NCBI GenBank assembly: GCA_001972305.1
Contig: BDDD01000126.1
Span: 414,271-478,270 of the forward strand
Source: Cephalotus follicularis
Taxonomy: Eukaryota; Streptophyta; Magnoliopsida; Oxalidales; Cephalotaceae
Length of the DNA stretch: 64,000 bases
Direction of reading: 5' to 3'
Position numbers and translations under genes: made by a program. Every line of letters begins with the position of its first letter. Position 1 is the stretch's first letter. Of the stretch, positions 23,011 to 33,423 are shown piece after piece. Under the pieces are notes generated by a model. The model worked only from the letters and a program-made list of their open reading frames with translations, searched no databases and had not been told where the DNA came from.

Positions 23011-24135
23011 ACATGTCTTAACCTACATTCTTAATTGTTTTGAAATATCGAATCTTCCTTTGTTGGTCAAATAAGATAGGCACTTGTTTATATGTTTCAT
23101 CGATACTTACAGTTGTCAAAAAATTTGAGTGAATAGGTTGTCTCATTCCAAACTTGATGAAGATAGCATATCTCACTTCAGATATCATGTTTAGGATGGT
23201 TGTCTCATTCCAAATTTTGATGATACAGCTTAACTAAATTTGGATAGTCCTCTTTGATTAAATTGTCCCATTACAAACTTGATGTAAGACAATTTAGCCA
23301 AGAAGGATAAGATGAATGTGATATTCCAAATTGAAACATGTAAATGGTTATTTGTGAAAGAAACCTGTTTTGGTCTTGTTCTTAATTAAAACTTGACAGT
23401 AATCGGTTCTTTGTAAAATAAACTGTTTTGATCTTGTTCTTAATTGAAACTTGATATTGATGCTTATGAGTTTGATATTAATGCTTTAATGACATTGATA
23501 TATATTTTCAGTCTGTTTATATGATGTTAAGTTCTTCTTGGTAAAACTAGACATTATTCTGGTAAATTACACAGATGATTAAATTCGTTTGACATGAAAT
23601 TCATATTTTATGATTTATAGATTATGGCGAAAATGGAGGAGCAAATATAGATTGGGATCCTGACCATGATGATTTACTTGATGAGTGATATCATATTGAG
23701 TTGTGGAGATTGTAGATGGTATTGTCATCTCTTTGTTGTTGTAGAGACATTTCACTTACTGTCCATTTTATTGTTTTTAGTTCATTTTATTTATGAGATT
23801 ATGTTGCTTAGCTCATGTATTTGTGAAACCTATTGTCCATTTCGAGTTACCTTTACAGTTTTTGGATACTTCTGTTTGGTCCACATATACTTGAGACTTT
23901 ATGCATATTTTGTTTTTAGACTGTTTCTAAAGCTCTTTATTTGAGACGGTTGGATTGAGTTTAGAACAGATCTAAGATATTTAATTAGTCCATTTTATAA
24001 TAAAATGCATCTTAGATAATAACTATCTTAGATTGAATTATTTGAGAATTTTAAATGTGGGTGATCCATATTTTGTTTAGACATCACACTGTCAACTGTA
24101 TTGGATTGTGCTATATGTAAAACATATGAGGAGAT
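23011..24135 (+). other. Non-coding 3' part of the copia element
   Basis: AT-rich sequence with repeated phrases TTGTCTCATTCCAAACTTGATG (near 23137 and 23199, partly again near 23266) and CTTGTTCTTAATTAAAACTTGA (near 23376 and 23436). It ends in ATATGAGGAGAT, the polypurine tract before the 3' LTR. The plus-strand ORF near 23666-23944 shows no domain. Confidence 0.6.
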
Positions 24136-24327
24136 TGTTGGATATTTGGGTATCTAACTAATATGTTTTAATATAAACCCAATAAGTGAAAGCCTAAGAC
24201 TTTGGCCTATCTGAACTAGAGCCCATAATAAGGTGACCCTAGTATAAATATTCCAAACTTGATACGAATGGTGTAATGATTTAAGTCATACACACTTACA
24301 TCTCTATACAGATAAATAACCTCAACA
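24136..24327 (+). repeat. 3' LTR of the copia element
   Basis: At 192 bp it is shorter than its 5' partner but has the same ends, and it is followed directly by ATAAA. Confidence 0.9.
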
Positions 24328-24332
24328 ATAAA

Positions 24333-24936
24333 TACCTTGAACCCTTTTATAAGGGGTTTCTAATTTGTAATGTTCCTATTTTACTACATATTCTCTCTCA
24401 CATTGTTCTATTTTTTCTTGTCATAGATCGCTCCCAAGTATTTATAAGGGGAGCTTAAGGTGAAAATAGCATAGAATTTTGGTACCAAACACCAACAACA
24501 TAGAGAAGAAATTATTGATAAAATGTCAATTAAGAAACAATCATCACTAAAGCAGAAGTAATGTAAGGAAACCCATCATCACATCTAAATATTTGATGGC
24601 ACTAAGGAAGTTATATGGAAAACTTGCTCAATTTGTGAAAAAGGTCAAAGGAATAGGCAAAAGAGCCACCTTTTGTTTCTCATTTAGCCGAGTGATAATG
24701 ATGTATTTTGGAGATTGGGCTCTGTTTGTCAAGTTGCGAAGTAATTGAGCGAACACGTTTAGACATTCAGTATGGGTTTCTACATGCAATACTACCTAAT
24801 CATACAAGTTTATCCATCTATCAGCCAAATCATATTATATATGTGTTCCGAACACATTCATACATACCTATAAAGTTAATGAGTTTTCGTTCATAGTCTA
24901 AATCCCATGGAGCTCTCAAAAGCCCATATAACTTCA
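24333..24936. other. Intergenic DNA
   Basis: No gene or element was recognised. The flanking sequence reads through to 17726 once the copia element is set aside. Confidence 0.5.
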
Positions 24937-25440
24937 TTTTTTTTTTTTTCAGTAGCAAGAAAGACTCTAATTTCTTACAGAAATTACACTAACATGGTTA
25001 TCCATAAACAAAAAGGAGGGTAGTTGAATCATGAGTTTTTCATATTTTCATAGCTAATATTAGCTAGAACATCCACACACTAATTGTCTTCCCGATATGT
25101 GTGTACGAGGGAGCAGTTCCAATCATGACTTAAAGATTTCACGGTAATCAACAATGAGAGCACCAAGGGGGTGAAACTTTGTATCGGCCGATTGTATCGA
25201 TTGTATGACTACCAAAGAGTTTGTTTGTGCATCCCATGCAATCATTATTCCTGTCCTTAGACCCCACAGTTCAGCTTGGTTAATAAAGCATACACCTGAA
25301 ACATAAGAAACCACTAATCCACATGTCCACTAGCATCCCTTATAAGACCACTTGCTCCTAAGGTTACCAAATCTCCTTTTGTTGAGTCATTAGTGTTTAG
25401 TTTAAAGAAATTTTGTGTGTCCTGTGTACACCTTATCTCT
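24937..25440 (-). mobile_element. 5'-truncated LINE (L1-type) tail with RNase H domain
   Basis: A T-run at 24937-24949 on the plus strand is the poly(A) tail of a minus-strand insertion. Reading inward on the minus strand there is first non-coding sequence, then a decayed RNase H domain. Its landmarks are FFKLNTNDSTKGD and ASGLIRDASGH (about 25415-25325), then, in another frame, INQAELWGLRTGIMIAWDA (about 25285-25220). These match the plant RNase H fold that ends many L1-type ORF2 proteins (K-L-N-x-D-G-S, G-x-I-R-D, A-E-L-x-A-L). At least one frameshift and one in-frame stop (at about 25320) show it is dead. No target duplication was identified. Confidence 0.6.
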
Positions 25441-26767
25441 TATAATTAATTGAGTAGAGAGACTTACGGGACCATCTATACAAATTTATCTCTCCTTAAT
25501 TAATTATAAAACATAAGGTGTAAAACTAAAATTAAAGTTTTATAATAAATATAAAAAAGTTGAGATCCAATTACACATATGTAAAAAAATTTAGTTTTAT
25601 CCATCTCATCTTTCAACATTGATTGAATATGATAACACCTTTAAAAACAGTTTTATTAATTTCTCTCTCATTAATTAATGATAACATATAAAACTAAAAA
25701 GTTTTACACCATCTCTCAATGGATAATGTCACAATATGAATAGGATCTCATTGATACTTGATGTCAAACTTTTGAGTTTTATACTTCATCTCTCATAAGA
25801 TGATATCATTATTAAAAATGATCTTACATATTTCATTTTTTTAAATCAATGACAAGAACACATACATATCATGTATTTATTTATTCATAAAAAATAATAA
25901 GATTAAATTATGTGTTTTATATTTTAAATATCATTTATATATAAAATTACGTGTGTTAAAATAAAAAATTTAATAAAAAAAATTATAAATCTTTCCTTAA
26001 TGACGTTAACGTGGTTGGCCGGTAGACCAAATGCCTAATGAACGGATTAAACTTCACTTGGGCTGTCTGCGTGGATCCAATGCATTTTCATTTTCATTCA
26101 ATTATAATTTTTAGTGACGAAGCCAAGCCAACCACCATCTTTCATTTTCATTTTCATTTTCATTTTCATTTTCATTTTCATTTTCATTTTCATTTTCATT
26201 TGAGTGAGTTAAAGTTTCCTGGTTTAGAAATCTGTTATACCTGAAAGGATGCCCACCAAAATCTTCCTTGGATTCTGTTACGCCAGACTTTATTGCCTTT
26301 TGGATTAGGCTTCCAAATTTCCATATGTTTTAATAATAATTATAATACAGATCTAAGTTTAATTTCACATAAAGTATGAGAAGAGATGCTTAAGTAATTG
26401 ATCAATTATCATATATGCACCTATGTGAAAAATAAATTAAATAACCCAAAAGATTAATTCAACTAATTTAGGATTTGGAGATATTACATTCAGATCTTTA
26501 GTTCAAGTCTTCCGTGAACAACGATCAAGAAATTCTTTTTTATAAATAATTTATGTCGTATGTACTCGGATAACTTGTCTTGGGATTTTCAGAAAAATTG
26601 ATTAAACTGATCGGTGATATCATCTGATCGTTTATCGAAGATAAAATAAAATCTAAAAATAATCACTTATACAAACTAACCTAATGTATATATAAAAAAA
26701 ATTATGAAATATTTAGTTGGCCTTATAGTAGATAAGATATGGAATTGATAATGGAAAGACCTGAATA
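25441..26767. other. AT-rich intergenic DNA
   Basis: No gene was found. Between about 25440 and 25850 variants of TCTCTCATTAATTAATGATAA and AAAACTAAAAAGTTTTA recur in both orientations, suggesting small decayed inverted-repeat elements that I cannot delimit. Confidence 0.4.
26141..26201 (+). repeat. (TTTTCA)n hexanucleotide microsatellite
   Basis: About ten tandem TTTTCA units, with two outlying copies near 26083. It creates a false His-Phe reading frame. Confidence 0.95.
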
Positions 26768-26772
26768 AAACA

Positions 26773-27262
26773 TGTAAGAATATTTTTTTATGTGGGTTTA
26801 TATTAATTAGGTATTTATTATTAAATAAAATAAGGCTGATTATTGGTCTAGTAAAATGGGACATACATATTTTAAATAGTCTTATATGGATCCGCTAGTG
26901 TGGGTTGTAGTAAACTAATTGGGCTTTTTATGAGAGAGCTCATTATGTTACTAATAAGGATTATATAAATAGCTAGGTCTCCTCTCTTAACCCTAATAAT
27001 CTTGACATAATAGAAAATACACATACAGCAGAAAAGGAGATAGGTGGCTATCTTCTTGTGTATTACGGTGCCTCATCGAGCCAGTATTTTAGGAAATTAA
27101 GAGAGTTGTACCTTGCTTAATCAGGATCACTACAGATTTTAGCTGCTTATTATGAATCCTAAATAAGGTACGATTTTTATCATTATTATTTAGGTATTTC
27201 TCTTCTATCTAAGGCGATCCTAGGGATTAATAAATTGATTAGGTATATAATTTTATCTTACA
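26773..27262 (+). repeat. 5' LTR of the long copia element
   Basis: 490 bp with a perfect TGTAAGA/TCTTACA inverted terminal heptamer. TATATAAATAGC near 26964 is the probable promoter. Confidence 0.92.
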
Positions 27263-27419
27263 TGTGGTATCAGAGAGACCTTAGGTTAGAGTTGAAATCC
27301 TAATCAAGTTAAAGAAATAATTGTGTATGATTTATGATTTGGGTGTGGCTTTGTTTTTGTGTAAAATTGATGCTTTAGGGTTTAACATAAATCATGAAAA
27401 AAAAAAATATTCTCGCTCG

Positions 27420-27626
27420 AAAGACATTGATGTCTTTATAAGAAATCGACCTGTAACTTTTGAACTAAAGACATCGATGTCTTTGGCGAAAGACATTGAT
27501 GTCTTTGTGATTTTTTGACCTAAAATTTTTTGAATGAAAAACATTGATGTCTTTTGAAAAGACATCGATGTCTTTGTGTCATGTTGCTATAACATCGACG
27601 TTTTCCTTCAAGACGTCGATGTCTTT
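27420..27626 (+). repeat. Array of an 18-bp palindrome in the copia leader
   Basis: AAAGACATCGATGTCTTT is present exactly at 27468-27485 and 27558-27575. Near copies lie at 27420-27437, 27489-27506, 27537-27554, 27590-27604 and 27610-27626. Each copy is its own reverse complement or one base away from it. Spacing is irregular (about 20 to 50 bases), and the array lies in the untranslated leader about 160-360 bases inside the 5' LTR. Confidence 0.92.
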
Positions 27627-28261
27627 GGAAAAAGTCTTGATTGTTTAAATGCGCATACAAACAGTAACATATTCGGTATTGTGATATTACATGCGTATAC
27701 ATTCAACTATTAAAATACTTAAACAATGTAACTGGCATGACTTGTGATTTTAGGGACAATTCAGGCCCCCTTCTGTCCATCATTCTAAAATCACACTATG
27801 GTTTGGTGAGGGTAATATAAAGCATACTCTAGTATGAAATAGTTTCATGGTTTAGTCAAGATGTAGTCACCAAAGTGGCCTTCTTGGTTGGATTTGTGAT
27901 GTCTATCTAGTACGACGGTGAAGTTTCTCTAGTTCTTGTGCATGATAATACGCCCAAAGGTGGTGGTTGTGTATTAGAATCAAGAGGGTACATATGGAGC
28001 ATATGGTTGAGAATTGACTAGTCATGGAGGCCTATACACCCAAAGGTGGTGGGATGTCTATGGTTAGAATATATTCTCAAGACCGCTTTTATGTAAAAGT
28101 TTTGCAACTGCATGTCATGCATTCGCCCAAAGGTGTTTGTATTGTGATGCCTGCGGACTTTCACGTGTGCTTATACGGTTTCAAGTGACACATTATTTGC
28201 TCTCATTGTGCTAATATTATACATTGTTTATTTTAAAGTCACTTTCTCTATCAACAACAAT

Positions 28262-28845
28262 ATGGTAACTATTAAGGTCCTCACTGGGTCGAACTTCAAG
28301 AATTGGACGGAAGACATAAAGTTTGCTATGGAAATGGTAGAATTAGATCTTTCGCTTGTTACGGATAAACCTGGGAATTAACTGTCACTAGCACTGATGA
28401 TGAGAAATTAGTGCATGCTGTCTGGATGAAAAGTAATCGCATTTGCCTACTATCCATGATGAGGTCGATCTTGAATCACCTGAAAAGTGGCTTGCCGACT
28501 GATTGCACTGCTAAGGAACTGATGACTGCAATAAGTGAAAGGTATCATGTTTCATCGAATACAGATATAGGGTCTCTACTGCAAGTGCTCTTCAACATGA
28601 AGTATGATGGTAATGGAGGGGTTAGAGACTATGTTATTCGTATGGTGGATTATCAGACTAAGCTGAAGGCACTTAAAGTTGATCTTCCGGATACTTGCAT
28701 TGTGCACCAAGCCTTGAACACTCTTCCTCCTGAATTCAGTATCATCAAGACCAATTACAACTTTCAAGATGAATCATGGTCTATCAATGATTTGATTTCT
28801 AGGGTCGTTGCTGAGGAGGAAAAGCTAAAAAAGGAGAAAGGTTAA
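28262..28845 (+). pseudogene. Copia gag region, first part
   Basis: It starts with a copia gag opening (VTIKVLTGSNFKNWTEDI). Later come the words LLQVLFNMKYDGNGGVRDYV and RVVAEEEKLKKEK, typical of the UBN2/gag fold. Fossil. Confidence 0.8.
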
Positions 28846-28953
28846 GTTGCTCTATATGTTGCTAGTTCCAATTCTCATAAAGGTAAGAAGTCCAAAACTT
28901 ATACTAATAAAGTTGCTCATGGAACCACTAAGGAACCTGGTCAGTCTAGTAAT

Positions 28954-30843
28954 ATGTGTCCAAATAAAGTTTCTTTTAAGAAAAATGGTGACCACTGCTT
29001 CTTTTGTAAGAAGAAATGTCACATGAAGAATGATTGTCTAAAGTACAAAGCTTGGTTGGCCAAATGTGAGAATACAGGTAACGATTTTTTTGCTCTAGTT
29101 TGTGAATCCAATCTATCTGAAGCCCCATCTAGTTCATGGTGGCTGGATAGCGGTGCAACTAACCATGTTGCTTTTACCATACAGGGGTTCATAAATCGGA
29201 GGAAGCCAAATAAGGATGAGTCGAAGCTCACAGTTGGAAACAATAAAGATGCAGGCGTAGAGTTCGTGGGAGATGTTAATTTAGTTTTAGATTCTGGTTT
29301 TAAATTAATGTTAAGAAATACACTTTATGTACCGTCTTTTAGACGGAATTTAATTTCTGTTTCTTTGTTAGACAATCTTGGCTTTGAATTTGATATAAAG
29401 AACTCTACGGTTAATCTCTTTTTCAATTCAAATATGGTTGGCCATTGCACATTATCTCGTGGACTATATAGAGTATGTTTGACTCCCAATGATATCTATG
29501 TCTGCTATAATGTTAACAACATTGCATCTAAAAGACCATTACCTAAGGAACAATCTTTCATGTTATGGCATAAAAGACTTGGCCATATCTCTAGGGAAAG
29601 AGTTGAGAGGCTGATAAAGTCTGACATCCTACCTACTCTTGAATTCAATGACCTAGAGACATGTATAGATTGCTGTAGGGGCAAAATAACCAAGATAAGG
29701 AAGAAAACGGCAATCCGTAGTACTGATGTATTAGAAGTGATTCATATGGACATCAGTGGACCATATTCAGCCACATTATGTAGAAATTTTTATTTCATTA
29801 CGTTCATTGACGACTATTCCCGATATGGTTATTTGTTCTTGATTAAGGAAAAGTCTCAAGCTCTTGAGAAATTCAAGATCTTTCAGACTGAAGTTGAGAA
29901 ACATTTGAGAAAAGTCATAAAGGTGGTTAGATCTGACAGAGGTGGTAAGTATTATGGCAGACATGGGGATGCTGGACAGCTTAAAGGCCCATTTGCCAAA
30001 TACTTGGAGGATTGTGGGATAGTTGCTCAATTTACTATGCCTGGAAGCCCTGAGCAAAATGGAGTCGTTGAAAGGCGTAACCGCACTCTTATGGAGATGA
30101 TGAGAAGTATGATTAGTAGGACGAACCTACCTGAGTTTCTTTGGGGTGAAGCATTGAAAACAACCCTTTATATTCTAAACAGAGTTCCAAGTAAAGCCAT
30201 TGTACTTACTCCTTTCGAGTTATGGACTGGACGTAAACCTAGTCTTAATCATCTTAGAGTTTGGGGTTGTCCTGCAGAGGTGAAATTGTATACTCCAAAC
30301 TTGAATAAGCTGGATTCGAGGTCTGTTCGTTGTTTCTTTGTTGGTTATCCAGATCATTCGAAGGGATACCGTTTCTATAACTCATACGGAGGTACTAGAA
30401 TTGTGGAGTCACAGACAACGAAGTTTTTAGAGTTCGATGTAGCCGAACTGGGTGATTGTTCTAAAACGATTGAAGATAGTAGAGATCAAACAGTGACTGT
30501 ATCTTTTTCTTTACCTATCAAGATGAATGTTGAATCTATTACACATGCAGTTGTACCTGTTGAGGTTGAGGTACCTGTTCAAGAGCCTATTGTTGATACC
30601 GTACCTACGGATGTTCTTCAGACACAAGATGTAGTAGCAGAGGTTCCAGTCAGGAGATTGACTCGTGAGAGGAGATCAACAATACCGTCTTCCTATGAGA
30701 TTTACTTGGGAGAAAGTGATTACGATATCGGTTACGTGATTGATCCATTGACTTATTTGGATGCAGTTTCTAGTTCTCGATCAGATTTGTGGATGGATGC
30801 AATGAAAGATGAAATGCAGTCAATGAGACATAATGGAGTTTGA
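28954..30843 (+). pseudogene. Copia zinc knuckle, protease, integrase and start of RT
   Basis: An open stretch of 629 codons. In order: the zinc knuckle [14 protein letters not shown], protease [12 protein letters not shown], and the integrase zinc finger ([12 protein letters not shown] ... CIDCCRGK). The integrase core follows with D in [10 protein letters not shown] in [11 protein letters not shown] and E in [12 protein letters not shown], then the GKxPxxxHLRxWGCP-type C-terminal motif [14 protein letters not shown]. Protein landmarks are well conserved despite the age of the LTRs. Part of a broken element. Confidence 0.9.
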
Positions 30844-30855
30844 GAACTTGTTGAA

Positions 30856-32322
30856 TTGCCTGAAGATTTCAAACACTTTGGTTGCAAATGGGTTTATAAG
30901 ACTAAAAGGGATTCCGAAGGGAAGGTTGAGAGGTTTAAAGCCAGACTGTTAGCCAAGGGATTTACTCAGAGAGAGGGACTAGACTATAATGGAACTTTCT
31001 CTCCACTATCTTCAAAGGACTCTCTCAGGGTAATTATGGTATTAATAGCTCATTTTGATTTGGAGTTACACCAGATGGATGTAAAAACCGCATTCCTGAA
31101 CGCTAATCTTGATGAGGAGGTCTATACGGTGCAACCTGAAGGTTTTGCAGTTGATGGTGGTCATCTTGTTTGTAGACTCAAGAAGTCTATATATGGTTTA
31201 AAACAAGCTTCCAGACAATGGTACTTCAAGTTTGATGACGTTGTGACTTCTTTCGGTTTTAAAGAAAATCCGGTGGATCACTGTATATATCACAAGGTCA
31301 GTGGGAGCAAATTCATTATTCTTGTGCTCTAGGTGGATGATATTTTGTTAGCAAGCAATGATCTAGGCATGCTACATATAACCAAGAAGATGTTGTCTAG
31401 TGAGTTTGACATGAAGGACCTTGGTGATGCTTCTTTTGTTCTTGGCATTCAGATTCATAGAGATCGTTCTCGCTATTTGTTGAGTCTATCTCAAAGGGCT
31501 TATATTGATCGTGTTTTGGAGAGATTCAGTATGCTGGATTGCAAACCAGGGAATGTTCCTGTTCTCAAAGGTGATAAGCTGAATTTGTTACAGTGTCCTA
31601 AGAATGAAGTTGAAAGGGAAGCTATGAAGAAAGTGCCTTATGCTAGTGCAATTGGGAGCATTATGTATGCTCAAGTATGTACTAGGTCGAATATTGCTTT
31701 TGCAATAGGACTTCTTGGCAGATATCAGTCTAATCCTGGTCATGATCATTGAGTGGCTGCTAAAAAGGTTTTACGGTACTTGAAAGGAACAAGAGATTTT
31801 AATCTTATTTATAGACGGGTTGATGATCTACAGTTAGTGGGTTTTACAGATTCTGACTTTGCTGGCTGTCAGGATGACAGGAAATCCACATCAGGTTATG
31901 TTTTTATGATGACAGGTGGGGCAGTGTCTTGGAAAAGTGCAAAGCAGACGTTGATTGCTTCTCCGACCATGCAGGCAGAGTTTGTAGCCTACTATGGAGC
32001 AGCTACGCAGGCAGTTTGGTTCATGAATTTTATGAGGACATTCACTGTTGTTGATTTTGTGTCTAGACCTATCCGGTTGTACTGTGATAACAGCTCTGCT
32101 ATACTCTTTATTATTAATAATAAAGGTATCACATGGTCTAAACACATAGAGATAAAGTACTTGACCATCAAGGAAAAGGTTAAGAATTGTGACGTTATAA
32201 TAGAGCATATTAGTACAAATGATATGGTTGCTGATTCCTTGACTAAAGGCCTTCGTCCTTGTGTTTTTGAGAGACATGTAGCTAGCATGGGCTTGATTGC
32301 ATCATGGGATGCGCTTGTTTAG
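30856..32322 (+). pseudogene. Copia reverse transcriptase and RNase H region
   Basis: Reverse transcriptase landmarks are FKARLLAKGFTQREG, HQMDVKTAFLN, SIYGLKQASRQWYFKF and the VDDILLAS catalytic YVDD-type box. RNase H landmarks are DSDFAGCQDDRKSTSGY and CDNSSAI, with the tail LTKGLRPCVFERH. The frame is interrupted; fossil. Confidence 0.9.
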
Positions 32323-33010
32323 TGGGAGTCAGTTATTTATTTTGCTCTATTTTTAGTTTTCATATGTACTGTTTTATCTTTTGATACTATATCGGATTAT
32401 ATTGACTATATCTTTTGCAATCAATTAAGTTGAATAAATTCAGTTTTTATTTTGACTACTTTGTTTAAACACATTGGTGTTTTACATGTTGACATGTCAT
32501 ATGTATAATTGTTTAAAGTCTTAAGATGTGTGTCAATCTTGAGCAAAGGCTGAGGCATTCAGTTATTATCCTTAAAGGTATGTCTTATGACACATAAATA
32601 TTTTCACGTGTAATAAGGTTAAAGACATACAGGTTCATTGGAACCATATAGATTTTCTCTAGTGTGTCTGTGCCACTTAAGGAGAGAAAATCGGTGACCG
32701 ACGATGAATAACACATGAGGAATTTGTAAAGTGTTATCAAATCGCTACACTACCATATTAAATCCATGTTAGTAGTGCTAAAAACTTTTGTGACCATGGA
32801 AGGTCCTGTATCGCTTAAAAGGTGCAGTTATCGCCATGATTCAGAGTTTGAGGTTCTATGGGACATGATTGACTATTGGAACAGTCTCTATACCCATATT
32901 TTTATGCGCGCAAAACTTTGAAACTTAGTTGGCCTGTGTAATTGTTTTGATAAAATAAATATATCTATTTTTATTATTATATAACAATTAATATAGCCCA
33001 AGTGGGAGAA

Positions 33011-33418
33011 TGTAAGAATATTTTCTTATGTGGACTTATATTATTTGGGTATTTATTATTAAATAAAACCAAGCTGACTATTGGTCTAGTAAAGTGGGAC
33101 ATACATATTCTAAATAATCTTATATGGACTGGCTAGTGTGTGCTGTAATAAACTAATTGGGCTTTTGATAAGAGAGCTCATTAGGTTACTAATAAGGATT
33201 ATATAAATAGTTAGGTCTCAATTTTGACACAATAGAAAATACACATACAGTATTTTTGTGTATTACGGTGCCTTAATCATGATCACTACAGATTTTTGCT
33301 GTTTATTATGGATCCTAAACAAGGTACGATTTCTATCATTGTTATTTAGGTGTTTCTCTTCTATCTAAGGCGATCATAGGGATTAATAAATTGATTAGAT
33401 ATATAATTTTATCTTACA
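33011..33418 (+). repeat. 3' LTR of the long copia element
   Basis: 408 bp, with the same termini as the 5' LTR but shorter because of internal gaps; followed by AAACA. Confidence 0.92.
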
Positions 33419-33423
33419 AAACA

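Larger units (their letters stand above)
17732..24327 (+). mobile_element. Ty1/copia element with intact target duplication
   Basis: The LTRs (17732-17959 and 24136-24327) begin TGTTGGATA and end CTCAACA. The flanks are ATAAA at 17727-17731 and ATAAA at 24328-24332, a perfect 5-bp target duplication. The order gag, protease, integrase, reverse transcriptase, RNase H is that of copia. The coding region is broken in several places (roughly ten or more), and a CACTA miniature element sits in integrase. The LTRs differ at about 6 percent of sites by eye, so it is a moderately old fossil. No clear tRNA primer site abuts the 5' LTR; a long GC-richer leader runs to about 18750. Confidence 0.92.
26773..33418 (+). 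mobile_element. Long Ty1/copia element, nearly full set of parts
   Basis: The LTRs (26773-27262 and 33011-33418) begin TGTAAGAATAT and end ATCTTACA. The flanks are AAACA at 26768-26772 and AAACA at 33419-33423, a perfect 5-bp duplication. TGTGGTATCAGAG directly after the 5' LTR is the initiator-Met tRNA primer site, and AAGTGGGAGAA before the 3' LTR is the polypurine tract. Gag, protease, integrase, reverse transcriptase and RNase H are all represented, with about five breaks. The LTRs differ at roughly a tenth of sites plus indels, so this is the oldest-looking of the complete insertions here. Confidence 0.95.

Noticed and set aside
23666-23944. 92-codon hydrophobic plus-strand ORF
   Set aside because: It lies in the AT-rich non-coding tail of a copia element and shows no signal or family motif beyond T-richness.
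26038-26244. ORF with a run of His-Phe repeats
   Set aside because: It is the TTTTCA microsatellite in translation.
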